From Candidatus Dormiibacterota bacterium (GTDB lineage Bacteria > Chloroflexota > Dormibacteria > Aeolococcales > Aeolococcaceae): a stretch of DNA of 16,130 nucleotides. Shown in pieces: positions 6,889 through 13,371 of the stretch. Position numbers and translations under genes: made by a program. Where the stretch lies: positions 1 through 16,130 of the forward strand of contig PLAX01000187.1 in NCBI GenBank assembly GCA_003135255.1. Reading direction: 5' to 3'. The stretch's first letter is position 1. Each line of letters opens with the position of its first letter. Under the pieces are notes generated by a model, which saw nothing but the letters and a program-made list of their open reading frames with translations, did no database searches and had not been told where the DNA came from.

Positions 6889-6921
6889 AAAAGGGGAGCC
6901 GCGGGTGCGGCTCCCCTTTTT
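6889..6921 (-). terminator. Strong hairpin terminator between flp and CpaE-like paralog 3
   Basis: A perfect 14-bp stem, AAAAGGGGAGCCGC (6889-6902) against GCGGCTCCCCTTTT (6907-6920), encloses a 4-base loop. The A/T ends supply a U-run on either strand, so it could work in both directions. It lies 20 bases beyond the flp stop codon and 55 bases before the start of paralog 3. The likely role is to end most flp transcripts, keeping pilin mRNA abundant relative to the ATPase genes. Confidence 0.85.
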
Positions 6922-6940
6922 CGGCAAGTGCCCTGGTGGA

Positions 6941-7141
6941 TTACGTGCCCAGGGAGCTGCTGATGTTCGAGAAGATGTTGTTGACCTGGTGGCCAACCAC
7001 GGTCAGGATGACGATGACAACGATGGCGATGAGGACGAGGATCAGGGCGTACTCGACCATTCCCTGGCCCTTCTCCTTCTCTTCGAGCTCGGTCTTGCGA
7101 ACCATGAGCCCACGAAGGCGCTGGTAAAGGTTGCTCAACAT
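6941..7141 (-). CDS. flp: Flp/Fap-type prepilin (Tad pilus major subunit)
   Basis: 66-residue prepilin of the type IVb Tad system. A charged 25-residue leader ends in KEKG; G25 is followed by QGMVEY, placing the invariant Glu at +5 and Tyr at +6 of the mature protein, as expected for prepilin peptidase cleavage. Then comes one hydrophobic helix (about 32-50) and a short polar C terminus ending in SSSLGT. The mature subunit would be about 41 residues. ATG 7141 is preceded by an almost perfect ribosome-binding site (AAGGAGGTGA), consistent with a highly expressed structural protein. A terminator follows. No prepilin peptidase gene is present in the window. Identification is secure. Confidence 0.96.
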   Translation of the reverse strand: MLSNLYQRLRGLMVRKTELEEKEKGQGMVEYALILVLIAIVVIVILTVVGHQVNNIFSNISSSLGT

Positions 7142-7151
7142 ATCGGCTATT

Positions 7152-7161
7152 TCACCTCCTT
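7152..7161 (-). promoter_or_regulatory. flp: Extended Shine-Dalgarno of flp
   Basis: AAGGAGGTGA on the minus strand matches nearly the whole anti-Shine-Dalgarno tail of 16S rRNA and ends 10 bases before the flp ATG. It is by far the strongest ribosome-binding site in the window; most neighbours have weak ones. This fits heavy translation of pilin. Confidence 0.85.
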
Positions 7162-7385
7162 GTGATACCTAGAGTGGCCGCCATGGGGTCGGCTCGTGCG
7201 AACTATGCTCCGAACGCTCCCTCCTGGAATGCGTGAAGTGCGAAGGGACGGTAACAACCGATCTCACATCTTTGGGGGGACCCCAGGCAGTCCTGAAACC
7301 CGCGCGGGGGCCCTTCCGGGGAACGGCTTCAACGGCTCGGTGAAGGTGCCGGGTGAGGTCGCCGGCCGGTGCTAAGGTCACCGTC
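7162..7385. promoter_or_regulatory. Divergent intergenic region between flp and the Cys/His protein
   Basis: 224 bases that should hold the promoter of flp (minus) and of the gene starting at 7386 (plus). Candidates are weak. On the minus strand CATAGT (7208-7203) could be a -10 for flp but has no good -35. On the plus strand TGCTAAGGT (7370-7378) resembles an extended -10 ending 7 bases before ATG 7386, which would give a nearly leaderless mRNA; the same AAGG could instead act as ribosome-binding site. No repeat or RNA gene is seen. Confidence 0.3.
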
Positions 7386-8147
7386 ATGGCCTCGTGGAGC
7401 AGGTCGAGACCGCCCATCACGATCTCCGGGGTCGGAGCCGAACGCGGCACCGCCGTTCTCGTCGACCTGGCCGGGGACCAGCGCTGCACCCAGCCGGGAT
7501 GCGGGAGGACCACCGGTCTCGCCTGCGAGTACGTGGATCGCCGCGGCCACGACTGCCGGACGTCGTGGTGCCCCGACCATCGTCTGGTCATCGACGGGCG
7601 CGTGTATTGTCGGAGGCACGCCGGCGTGGTCAGCGCCCTGCCCGTCGGCTACGTCGGTCACACCGCCCCGATGCCCGACCTCGAGACCCGCGCACCCTCG
7701 CTGGTCAGCTGGGTGGCTCGGGAGGTCGATGCCGACATTCGGCAGCTGCTTCTCGCCGGGCTTCGCGACGACCGGGCCCGACTCGTCACGGACCCCGTTT
7801 ACCTCGTCTTCATCGGCTGCGACCGGCGCCGCGCCTGGGAGCGGGCCTGGAAGCTGGTGGACTATTCCGGCGAGAGCCTCCGGATCGCGCTCCTCGTCGA
7901 GGAGTGCGCGGACGCGGAGGTCGAGGTGCGCGTCAATGCGGAGATCGTGGATCGCCTCACCCCCCCCTGGATCGTCCAGCGGCTCCACGGCGCCACGCCG
8001 CCGCCCGAGGTCGACGCTCAGCGACGCAAGGACTTCAATCGCCGCCTTCTCGGCGTGATCCACCAGGGAATCGAGCGCGAGGGATACCAGAGCATGGTCG
8101 TCGCCGGGGGCCGCGATGCCGCGGAGGCCATGCTTCGCCGTCCCTGA
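7386..8147 (+). CDS. Unrecognised protein with an N-terminal Cys/His zinc-finger-like module
   Basis: 253 residues from ATG 7386; I do not recognise the family. The N-terminal third has eight potential zinc ligands in 45 residues: C34, C39, C47, C57, C62, H65, C75, H78, with H55 as a further candidate. The second half reads C-x4-C-x2-H-x9-C-x2-H. Such spacing suits one or two bound zinc ions in a treble-clef or B-box/AN1-like fold. The remainder (about 100-253) appears alpha/beta, with a patch at 145-160 (DPVYLVFIGCDRRRAWERAW) and a charged C-terminal helix region. There is no signal peptide or membrane segment, so it is probably cytoplasmic. It is divergent from flp and is followed 139 bases later by a stand-alone receiver gene on the same strand, hinting at a shared role. 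An in-frame upstream start at 7353 is possible but less likely. Confidence 0.7.
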   Translation: MASWSRSRPPITISGVGAERGTAVLVDLAGDQRCTQPGCGRTTGLACEYVDRRGHDCRTSWCPDHRLVIDGRVYCRRHAGVVSALPVGYVGHTAPMPDLETRAPSLVSWVAREVDADIRQLLLAGLRDDRARLVTDPVYLVFIGCDRRRAWERAWKLVDYSGESLRIALLVEECADAEVEVRVNAEIVDRLTPPWIVQRLHGATPPPEVDAQRRKDFNRRLLGVIHQGIEREGYQSMVVAGGRDAAEAMLRRP

Positions 8148-8286
8148 TGGTCAGAAGACCACCTTCCTCCATTATCCTGGTGGCCGCCAGCCCCGCTGCT
8201 GGTGCGAAGCGTCCAGAATCATCCCCACAAAGAGAGATGTCGACCATCCGTCCCGCACAACCCGCGCCTCACCTGGAGCCACCGCT

Positions 8287-8676
8287 GTGATCCAGCGCCG
8301 CATCCTCGTCGTGGACGACGATCCCCGGCTGCTCCACATCGTCGAGATGTACCTGGGGATCGAGGGCTATGAGGTGAGGACCGCCTCCAACGGCGAGGAG
8401 GGTCTTCGGCAGGTGGACGCCCAACGCCCCGATCTGATCATCCTCGACATCATGATGCCAGGGATGGACGGGCTGGAGGTGTGCCGGCGGATCCGTGGCA
8501 ATCCGGCCACCGCGGACGTCCCGGTCCTGATGTTCAGTGCACTCTCCGGCGACGACGACGTGGAGCGTGCCCGGCTCGCCGGGGCCAATCACCTCATCAC
8601 CAAGCCGTTCAACCTGGTCGGGCTTGGGTCGGTGGTGCGCTCCTTCTTCGGATCCGACCAGCCCATCTCCGCCTGA
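8287..8676 (+). CDS. Single-domain response regulator (CheY-like receiver)
   Basis: 129-residue receiver with no output domain. All active-site positions are present: D10/D11/D12 after ILVV, phospho-acceptor D54 followed by IMMPGMDG, switch S84, and K106 in TKPF. Such proteins act by docking to a partner, for example in motility, polarity or phosphorelays. The start is GTG 8287, with CTGGAG about 9 bases upstream. An in-frame ATG at 8116 would add 57 residues overlapping the previous gene and is rejected. A TATCCT at 8173-8178 could be a -10 element but has no clear -35. It converges on cvpA, with only 24 bases between stop codons. No histidine kinase is nearby, so its partner is unknown; the CpaE-like receivers or the adjacent Cys/His protein are candidates by proximity only. 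Confidence 0.9.
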   Translation: MIQRRILVVDDDPRLLHIVEMYLGIEGYEVRTASNGEEGLRQVDAQRPDLIILDIMMPGMDGLEVCRRIRGNPATADVPVLMFSALSGDDDVERARLAGANHLITKPFNLVGLGSVVRSFFGSDQPISA

Positions 8677-8700
8677 CCGTCCCTCCCCCCACCCGCTGGG

Positions 8701-9267
8701 TCAGCCGGCGGAGTACTGTTCCAGGCGGTCCTGGATGTTGCCGGGGATGACGGGGCTGAGCAGCCTTTGGATCCCCGGCTCCAGATCGACGACGACCTGG
8801 GTCAGGACGCCGTGGTCCACGGCGATGGCCGGGGTGGCTCGGACCGTCGAGGAGACATTGGCCGTTGACGGGGGGGCGTCCGCGACCGCCTGGATCACCA
8901 GGAGGATCACTCCCAGCTCGAGCCCCCCGACCACAAGGCCGCCCGCGAGCCCGGCGACGCGGTCGAACATGACGGTGATGGCGTTCTTGATCAGGTCGGA
9001 GTAGAGGGCGGCGAGGATCTCGATCATCAGCACGGCCACCCCGAACACGCCGACGAACGCCCAGGCGTTGCCGGTCAGGTTGGCGTCCCCGAGCGTCCCG
9101 GCCAGCGGGTCGCCCACGTAGTAGGCGGCCAGGGCGCCGCCGTAGACCGCTGCGCAGGCGATGGCACGTCGGACGAGACCGTGGCGCCAACCGAGGTAGC
9201 AGTTGACGCCGACGATCAGGACGAGGATCAGGTCGGCGAGCGCCTCGTTGAGGCCGTACCCTGGCAC
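8701..9267 (-). CDS. CvpA family membrane protein
   Basis: 188 residues from GTG 9267, with four predicted membrane helices at about 8-27, 31-52, 67-89 and 104-126, followed by a non-membrane C-terminal segment of about 60 residues. The first helix pair with GWRHGLVRR in the connecting turn is characteristic of the CvpA (colicin V production) family, small inner-membrane proteins linked in other bacteria to envelope homeostasis and in some genomes to secretion. An in-frame ATG at 9504 would add 79 non-hydrophobic residues and overlap the divergent gene at 9452, so GTG 9267 is preferred. No Shine-Dalgarno is visible; TAGATT 10 bases upstream may instead be a -10 element of a nearly leaderless mRNA. 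Confidence 0.8.
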   Translation of the reverse strand: MPGYGLNEALADLILVLIVGVNCYLGWRHGLVRRAIACAAVYGGALAAYYVGDPLAGTLGDANLTGNAWAFVGVFGVAVLMIEILAALYSDLIKNAITVMFDRVAGLAGGLVVGGLELGVILLVIQAVADAPPSTANVSSTVRATPAIAVDHGVLTQVVVDLEPGIQRLLSPVIPGNIQDRLEQYSAG

Positions 9268-9277
9268 AGCACGCGCG

Positions 9278-9299
9278 AATCTAGCACGGCCGGCCGGCC
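9278..9299 (-). promoter_or_regulatory. Candidate cvpA -10 element next to a 12-bp GC palindrome
   Basis: On the minus strand TGCTAGATT contains a TAnnnT hexamer (9283-9278) preceded by TG, an extended -10 form, ending 10 bases before GTG 9267. Just upstream lies GGCCGGCCGGCC (9288-9299), a perfect palindrome that would overlap the promoter spacer and might be an operator. In a GC-rich genome such palindromes also arise by chance. Confidence 0.25.
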
Positions 9300-9396
9300 T
9301 CCGACCGGGGGCCAACGAACCTGTGACGTCCATGTGGCTGGGTGGCCATGGTGAGGCTCCAGGGGCGAGGCGGCTGTGTATCGGCTCGGCCCCTGG

Positions 9397-9402
9397 TACC
9401 AT
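9397..9402 (+). promoter_or_regulatory. Candidate extended -10 element for the 9452 gene
   Basis: TGGTACCAT is an extended -10 form (TG, one base, TACCAT) about 50 bases before ATG 9452, in the divergent spacer with cvpA. No good -35 hexamer is seen. Weak call based on position and pattern only. Confidence 0.22.
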
Positions 9403-9451
9403 CGCGACCAGGTCGCCGGACAGGCCATCCTCGAGGAGCCCGGTCACGAGC

Positions 9452-10300
9452 ATGGAAAGGAGCTTCATCGCCCGTCTCAGCGGTGTCGACGTCTCCGGTC
9501 GCAAGACCTACGACCTTGTCGACGAACCCACCGGCGATGACTACCGGGCCTTGCTCGCCTGTGCCCGCGCCCAGTGCGACACCGCGGTGCTGAGCCTCGA
9601 CACCAACCGTGACCTCGACCCCGCCGGGCAGGACATCGTCGACCGACTGTCCAGCCAGCTGCGCTCCGAGAGCCGGAACGGCCACGTCCGGCTCCTCCGC
9701 TACCAGTTCAGCCAGGCGTGCATCGACGTGCTGGGTGAGGCGTCGGGGCTCTTCGCCTGGCGCCAGCCGGGACTCCCCGAGAACCTCAGCCTGCTCCGGG
9801 TCGATGGCAGTCCCTGGATCGTATCGATCGCGGCGGACCGCATCGGCTACGTGGAGTTCACGCCGTTCGAGAAGCTCCTCCTCGGGCGGGCCGCTCCTGG
9901 CCTCGCCGCCGTGCTGGCCCACCAGGGTGCCCGGGACGCCGTGCTGGCCGCCTTTGAGCGGCGCCTCGAGGACGCTGCCGATGCCTTGGAAGCGGATCTC
10001 CTCGTCTACACGCGGGCGCTTGCCGAGGAGGGTCGCGAGGGCGTCGTGGCGGCCGTCCACGACTGGCTGGTTTCAGGCGAGCTGCTGAGGATCGGGGCCG
10101 CGGTCCACGTGGTCGCCCGGCTGGGCTTGACCGAGCTCCAACCCGAGCTGGCGCACCTGGCCGAGATGCTGCGCCGCGACCAGCTGCCGGGACCGACCGT
10201 CTATCGCTCGAGCCCGGTGCTCCGCGAACGCTGGCGCATCCGCTTCGACCGTCACCTCGTCGAGGCGATCGCCGTCCTGGAGACCATCCGGTCCGGCTGA
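9452..10300 (+). CDS. Unrecognised 282-residue soluble protein
   Basis: I do not recognise this protein. From ATG 9452 it has 282 residues and no signal peptide or membrane segment. The first half (1-140) appears mixed alpha/beta, with a strand-like TAVLSLD (44-50), GHVRLLRYQFSQACIDVLGE (77-96) and IVSIAADRIGYVEFTPFEK (123-141). The second half is helical, rich in Ala, Leu, Glu and Arg, and ends with paired basic/acidic helices (RERWRIRFDRHLVEAIAVLE). GAGGAG at 9433-9438 lies 13 bases upstream, a rather wide spacing. In-frame codons upstream to 9203 overlap cvpA and look like shadow sequence. It is divergent from cvpA and convergent with tadC, isolated on its strand inside a pilus region. Codon use matches its neighbours, so it is very likely a real gene. 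Confidence 0.7.
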   Translation: MERSFIARLSGVDVSGRKTYDLVDEPTGDDYRALLACARAQCDTAVLSLDTNRDLDPAGQDIVDRLSSQLRSESRNGHVRLLRYQFSQACIDVLGEASGLFAWRQPGLPENLSLLRVDGSPWIVSIAADRIGYVEFTPFEKLLLGRAAPGLAAVLAHQGARDAVLAAFERRLEDAADALEADLLVYTRALAEEGREGVVAAVHDWLVSGELLRIGAAVHVVARLGLTELQPELAHLAEMLRRDQLPGPTVYRSSPVLRERWRIRFDRHLVEAIAVLETIRSG

Positions 10301-10343
10301 GCTCACCGGCCGCCGGGATCGACCCCGTGCGTCCGGTCCGGGC

Positions 10344-11276
10344 TCACTTGACGCCGAACTCCTGGAGAACCTGCAGGGCGGCGGGGCCGAGAAGGACGAC
10401 AAACAGGGTCGGGAAGATGCAGCAGGCCATCGGGAAGAGCATCTTCAGCGGGGCCTTCTGGCCGGTTTCCTCGGCCCGCTGGCGGCGGCGTCGCCGGATC
10501 TCCTCGGACTGGATGCGGAGCACGTTGGCGATGCCGACACCGAGCTGCTCCGACTGGATGATCGCCTGGATGAAGTTGTTCAGCTCATCCACCTTGTTGC
10601 GCCTCGCCATGTCGTCGAGCGCCTCGATGCGCGGGCGGCCCAGCCGGATCTCGTTGAGCACCTGGTTGAACTCGGAAGCCAATGCGTTGCGGTACTTGTC
10701 GCAGACCCGGCCCAGGGCGGCGTCGAAGCCGAGTCCGGCCTCGACGCTGATGGTGAGCAGGTCGAGTGACGAAGGCAGCGCCAGCAGGATCTCCTTCTGC
10801 CGGGCTCGCATCCGGCGGGAGATGGTCGCGTCCGGCAGCAGGTAGCCGATGACGACGCCGGCCACGGGGCCGAGGAGGAGCTGGGGCATTGGCATCTGGA
10901 GCAGGGCCGCGAGGGCGAGCCCGAAGAAGCCGACGAGGATGACGGAGATGATTCGCAGCACCAGGAAGCCGCCCACGGTCAGCCCCCAGGGCCGGCCGGC
11001 CAGGTTGAGCTTCTCCTGCAGAGCCTGGGTGCGCTGCTGGTTGTTCCGGGCGGCAAGACGGCGTCCCCAACGATCCAGGGTCGGCCGGAGGACCCGGTCG
11101 AAGAACGGCAGGGTCATCTCCACCTCGGCCAGGCTCTGGACGGCGCGCCCGGACTCGGTGAACTGGGCCAGCCGCGCTTCCAGGAGGTCCGCCTGAGGCG
11201 ACCGGACCTGCCCGAGCCAGAGCACCACCAGGACCAGGGAGCAGGCTGCGAGAGCGCCGGCGAGGTAGGCGATCAT
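10344..11276 (-). CDS. tadC: TadC-like pilus assembly membrane protein (T2SSF domain)
   Basis: Second of two paired inner-membrane platform proteins of the Tad secretion system. It has 310 residues: an N-terminal membrane helix (about 3-22), a soluble region, membrane segments at about 102-127 and 133-148, then the T2SSF/GspF-type helical domain (about 165-265) with LPSSLDLLTISVEAGLGFDA and the typical EIRLGRPRIEALDDMARR, and a last membrane segment at about 279-300. ATG 11276 overlaps the tadB stop in an ATGA joint, so translation is coupled. An in-frame GTG upstream inside tadB is rejected. It ends 43 bases from the convergent stop of the 9452 gene, with no clear terminator between them. 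Confidence 0.92.
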   Translation of the reverse strand: MIAYLAGALAACSLVLVVLWLGQVRSPQADLLEARLAQFTESGRAVQSLAEVEMTLPFFDRVLRPTLDRWGRRLAARNNQQRTQALQEKLNLAGRPWGLTVGGFLVLRIISVILVGFFGLALAALLQMPMPQLLLGPVAGVVIGYLLPDATISRRMRARQKEILLALPSSLDLLTISVEAGLGFDAALGRVCDKYRNALASEFNQVLNEIRLGRPRIEALDDMARRNKVDELNNFIQAIIQSEQLGVGIANVLRIQSEEIRRRRRQRAEETGQKAPLKMLFPMACCIFPTLFVVLLGPAALQVLQEFGVK

Positions 11277-12253
11277 ACCTGGATCCTGACGATCTTCTGG
11301 ATGATCGCGGTCCCCACCAGAATGCTCAGGGCGGCCACGCCCAGCATCACCCAACCGAGGGTCTGCTTGATCATCGGTGCGAAGTACGAGGGCTCCACGA
11401 AGAAGAGGAAGAGCGCGAGCCCGACCGGCAGGAGCGTGATGATCATGCCCGACATCCGGGCCTGCGCCGTGATGGTCCGGATCTCACCGTGAATGCGCAC
11501 CCGCTCACGGATCGTGTAGGCGATCGTGTCGAGGATCTCGGCCAGGTTGCCTCCGACCACGCGCTGGATCTGCACCGCGGTGACCATCAGGTCGAAGTCC
11601 TCAGACTTGTTGCGCTGCACCATGTGCTGGAGAGCGTCGTCGACGGGGATGCCGAGCGCGATCTCGCGGGTGGCGCGGGCAAACTCCTCGGAGATGGGCG
11701 GTGACGCGTTCTTCGCCACCGTGCTCATCGCCTGGGCGAAGGAGAGACCGGCCTTGAGCGCGTTGCTGAGCAGGATGATCGTGTCTCCGAGCTGATTCTC
11801 GAAGGCGCGGGTTCGCCGGGTCTGGCGGAAGCGGAGGAAGATGCCGCTGGCGATCCAGATGACGATCGGGCACGGGATGAAGGCGATGAATGTGCCGAAC
11901 CGCAGCCAGAAGATGGCGCCGATCACCACCCCGACGCCGGCGACGATCAGCATCCATTCGGAGGCCTTGAGCCGCAGCCCGGCCTTCTGAAGGTCCTCGG
12001 CGAGCTTGCCCGCGTACGAGCCCCGGGCAAACACCGGGTTGATGGCGTCGGTGAAGCTGTTGAGGGCATCGCGGAGGGGGTTCCCGCTCTTGATCCGCTC
12101 GGGTTGGGGGGGCCGCTGACCGCCCATGTAGGCGCTCAGCCGGCGGGCCACCTCGTCGGCCTCAGTCCGGCTCCGGGTCGCGATGAGGGCGACCCAGCAG
12201 AGCAGGAAGCAGGCCACCAGGACCGCCGCGAGCAGGGGAAGGAAGTCGGTCAT
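11273..12253 (-). CDS. tadB: TadB-like pilus assembly membrane protein (T2SSF domain)
   Basis: First of the pair of Tad platform proteins that sit under the pilus and contact the TadA/CpaF ATPase. It has 326 residues: N-terminal membrane helix (4-25), cytoplasmic stretch, hydrophobic segments at about 99-118 and 120-140, T2SSF domain (about 155-265) with LGDTIILLSNALKAGLSFAQ and VVGGNLAEILDTIAYTIRER, then two C-terminal membrane helices (about 270-287 and 299-320). Start ATG 12253 with TAAGG about 9 bases upstream. It follows cpaB after 41 bases. In most Tad clusters the cpaF/tadA ATPase gene stands between cpaB-type genes and tadB; here it is absent from that position. Confidence 0.93.
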   Translation of the reverse strand: MTDFLPLLAAVLVACFLLCWVALIATRSRTEADEVARRLSAYMGGQRPPQPERIKSGNPLRDALNSFTDAINPVFARGSYAGKLAEDLQKAGLRLKASEWMLIVAGVGVVIGAIFWLRFGTFIAFIPCPIVIWIASGIFLRFRQTRRTRAFENQLGDTIILLSNALKAGLSFAQAMSTVAKNASPPISEEFARATREIALGIPVDDALQHMVQRNKSEDFDLMVTAVQIQRVVGGNLAEILDTIAYTIRERVRIHGEIRTITAQARMSGMIITLLPVGLALFLFFVEPSYFAPMIKQTLGWVMLGVAALSILVGTAIIQKIVRIQV

Positions 12254-12294
12254 TGCCGGGCCTTACGTCCGTTTGTCCTTCGGCACTCCCCGGA

Positions 12295-13203
12295 TCACGA
12301 GCCTGCGAACGCCCCGGCCAGCGACGACGGCGTCACCGGTTGGTCGGAGGCGGACGGTGCCGGGCTGGCACTGACGTTGCTCACGATCTTGGGGACGAAG
12401 GCGCCGCTCGAGTTGGTGGTGCCGTATTCACTGGTCGGGCGGAGCACGTACTTGAGGACGAGCGCGGGGCTGCCACCCGCGACCGCCGTGTAATTGCCGG
12501 TCAGCAACGCGGTCATCTCCTCGGCCTGCGACCGGGTCATCTCGACCACGAAGTAGCTGGGTACCGACAGGCTCGGTGCGGCTGTGGTCGTCGCCGTTCC
12601 ACTCGCAGGGGTGGTGGTCGGAGCTGGGTAACCGACGGCCAGCACCGGGATGTCCTGGAAGACGTACTGGATCTGGTGACCGGCTGTGGTGGAGCTGCCC
12701 AGGTCACCGATGATGTCGATCTGGTCGCCGGCAAGGATGTAGTAGCCGGCGCTCATCTGATCGACGGTGGTGTCCGCCGTGGCGCCGTGGGCCGGGATGG
12801 CCAGGGCCACGTCGTTGTTGGCGATCGGTAGCTGGTTGCCAGGAGTGGTCAGTGTGGAGGCGCCGCTCGAGCCGGGGGTGGCTTGCAGCAGAGCCTCGGT
12901 GATGGGGGTCCCGGCCGAGACCGAGACGGGCAGCGTCTGCCCGATCACCTGGGTTGTGGTCGTGTAGTAGTTGGTGGGAAGGTCGATGTTCAGGTACTCG
13001 TGAGTCGTGAGATTGGCGGCCGAGAGCTGGGAGCCGGCGGTGATGGCCGTCGCGGAGACAACCACCGGCGTTTGGGGCTGGGCCGGGGGTGTGCTCGACG
13101 ATCTGGAGACGGCGATGAAGACCACCACGCCCGCGAGCAGGGCAAAGATGATGCCGCCAACGAGAAGGATCCGGTTCTGAGGTTTGTTGGAGGGGATCGC
13201 CAC
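12295..13203 (-). CDS. cpaB: CpaB/RcpC-like Flp pilus assembly protein (SAF domain)
   Basis: 302-residue membrane-anchored extracytoplasmic protein. An N-terminal membrane helix at about 11-32 (ILLVGGIIFALLAGVVVFIA) is followed by a SAF domain (about 46-105) with VVVSATAITAGSQLSAANL and a second half containing QTLPVSVSAGTPITEALL, the pattern of CpaB/RcpC proteins. A further beta-rich region (about 125-275), interrupted by a Thr/Ala/Pro insertion near 195-212, precedes a Ser/Ala/Pro-rich tail. Start is GTG 13203 with AGAGGAAAG a few bases upstream, a good ribosome-binding site. It is the first gene of cpaB-tadB-tadC. CpaB normally works with a secretin in diderms; no secretin is seen, so here it may act at or in the cell wall. 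Confidence 0.87.
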   Translation of the reverse strand: MAIPSNKPQNRILLVGGIIFALLAGVVVFIAVSRSSSTPPAQPQTPVVVSATAITAGSQLSAANLTTHEYLNIDLPTNYYTTTTQVIGQTLPVSVSAGTPITEALLQATPGSSGASTLTTPGNQLPIANNDVALAIPAHGATADTTVDQMSAGYYILAGDQIDIIGDLGSSTTAGHQIQYVFQDIPVLAVGYPAPTTTPASGTATTTAAPSLSVPSYFVVEMTRSQAEEMTALLTGNYTAVAGGSPALVLKYVLRPTSEYGTTNSSGAFVPKIVSNVSASPAPSASDQPVTPSSLAGAFAGS

Positions 13204-13371
13204 TTGCTTTCCTCTGCTGGTACCCGCGCCGCCGTCACCCCGGGCTGGGTGCGGTGCGGGACACGGTTGGTGCGGCTGAGGCCGGTCGACCGAGTGTGAA
13301 CGACACCGGCGAACTGGATGTCACTACCCGGTAACAGATGGGTGCGCCTTCTCCACTCCCCCCGAGCGCGC

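Noticed and set aside
6835..6996. In-frame N-terminal extension of CpaE-like paralog 3
   Set aside because: It would translate through the hairpin terminator and into the flp coding region; the receiver-like domain begins just after the ATGs at 6834/6825.
9268..9504. 79-residue N-terminal extension of the CvpA protein
   Set aside because: It overlaps the divergent gene at 9452, has no signal or hydrophobic pattern and no family match; the first CvpA helix starts right after GTG 9267.
10301..10343. Spacer between the convergent 9452 gene and tadC, considered as terminator
   Set aside because: GC-rich but no clean inverted repeat with a T-run could be drawn.
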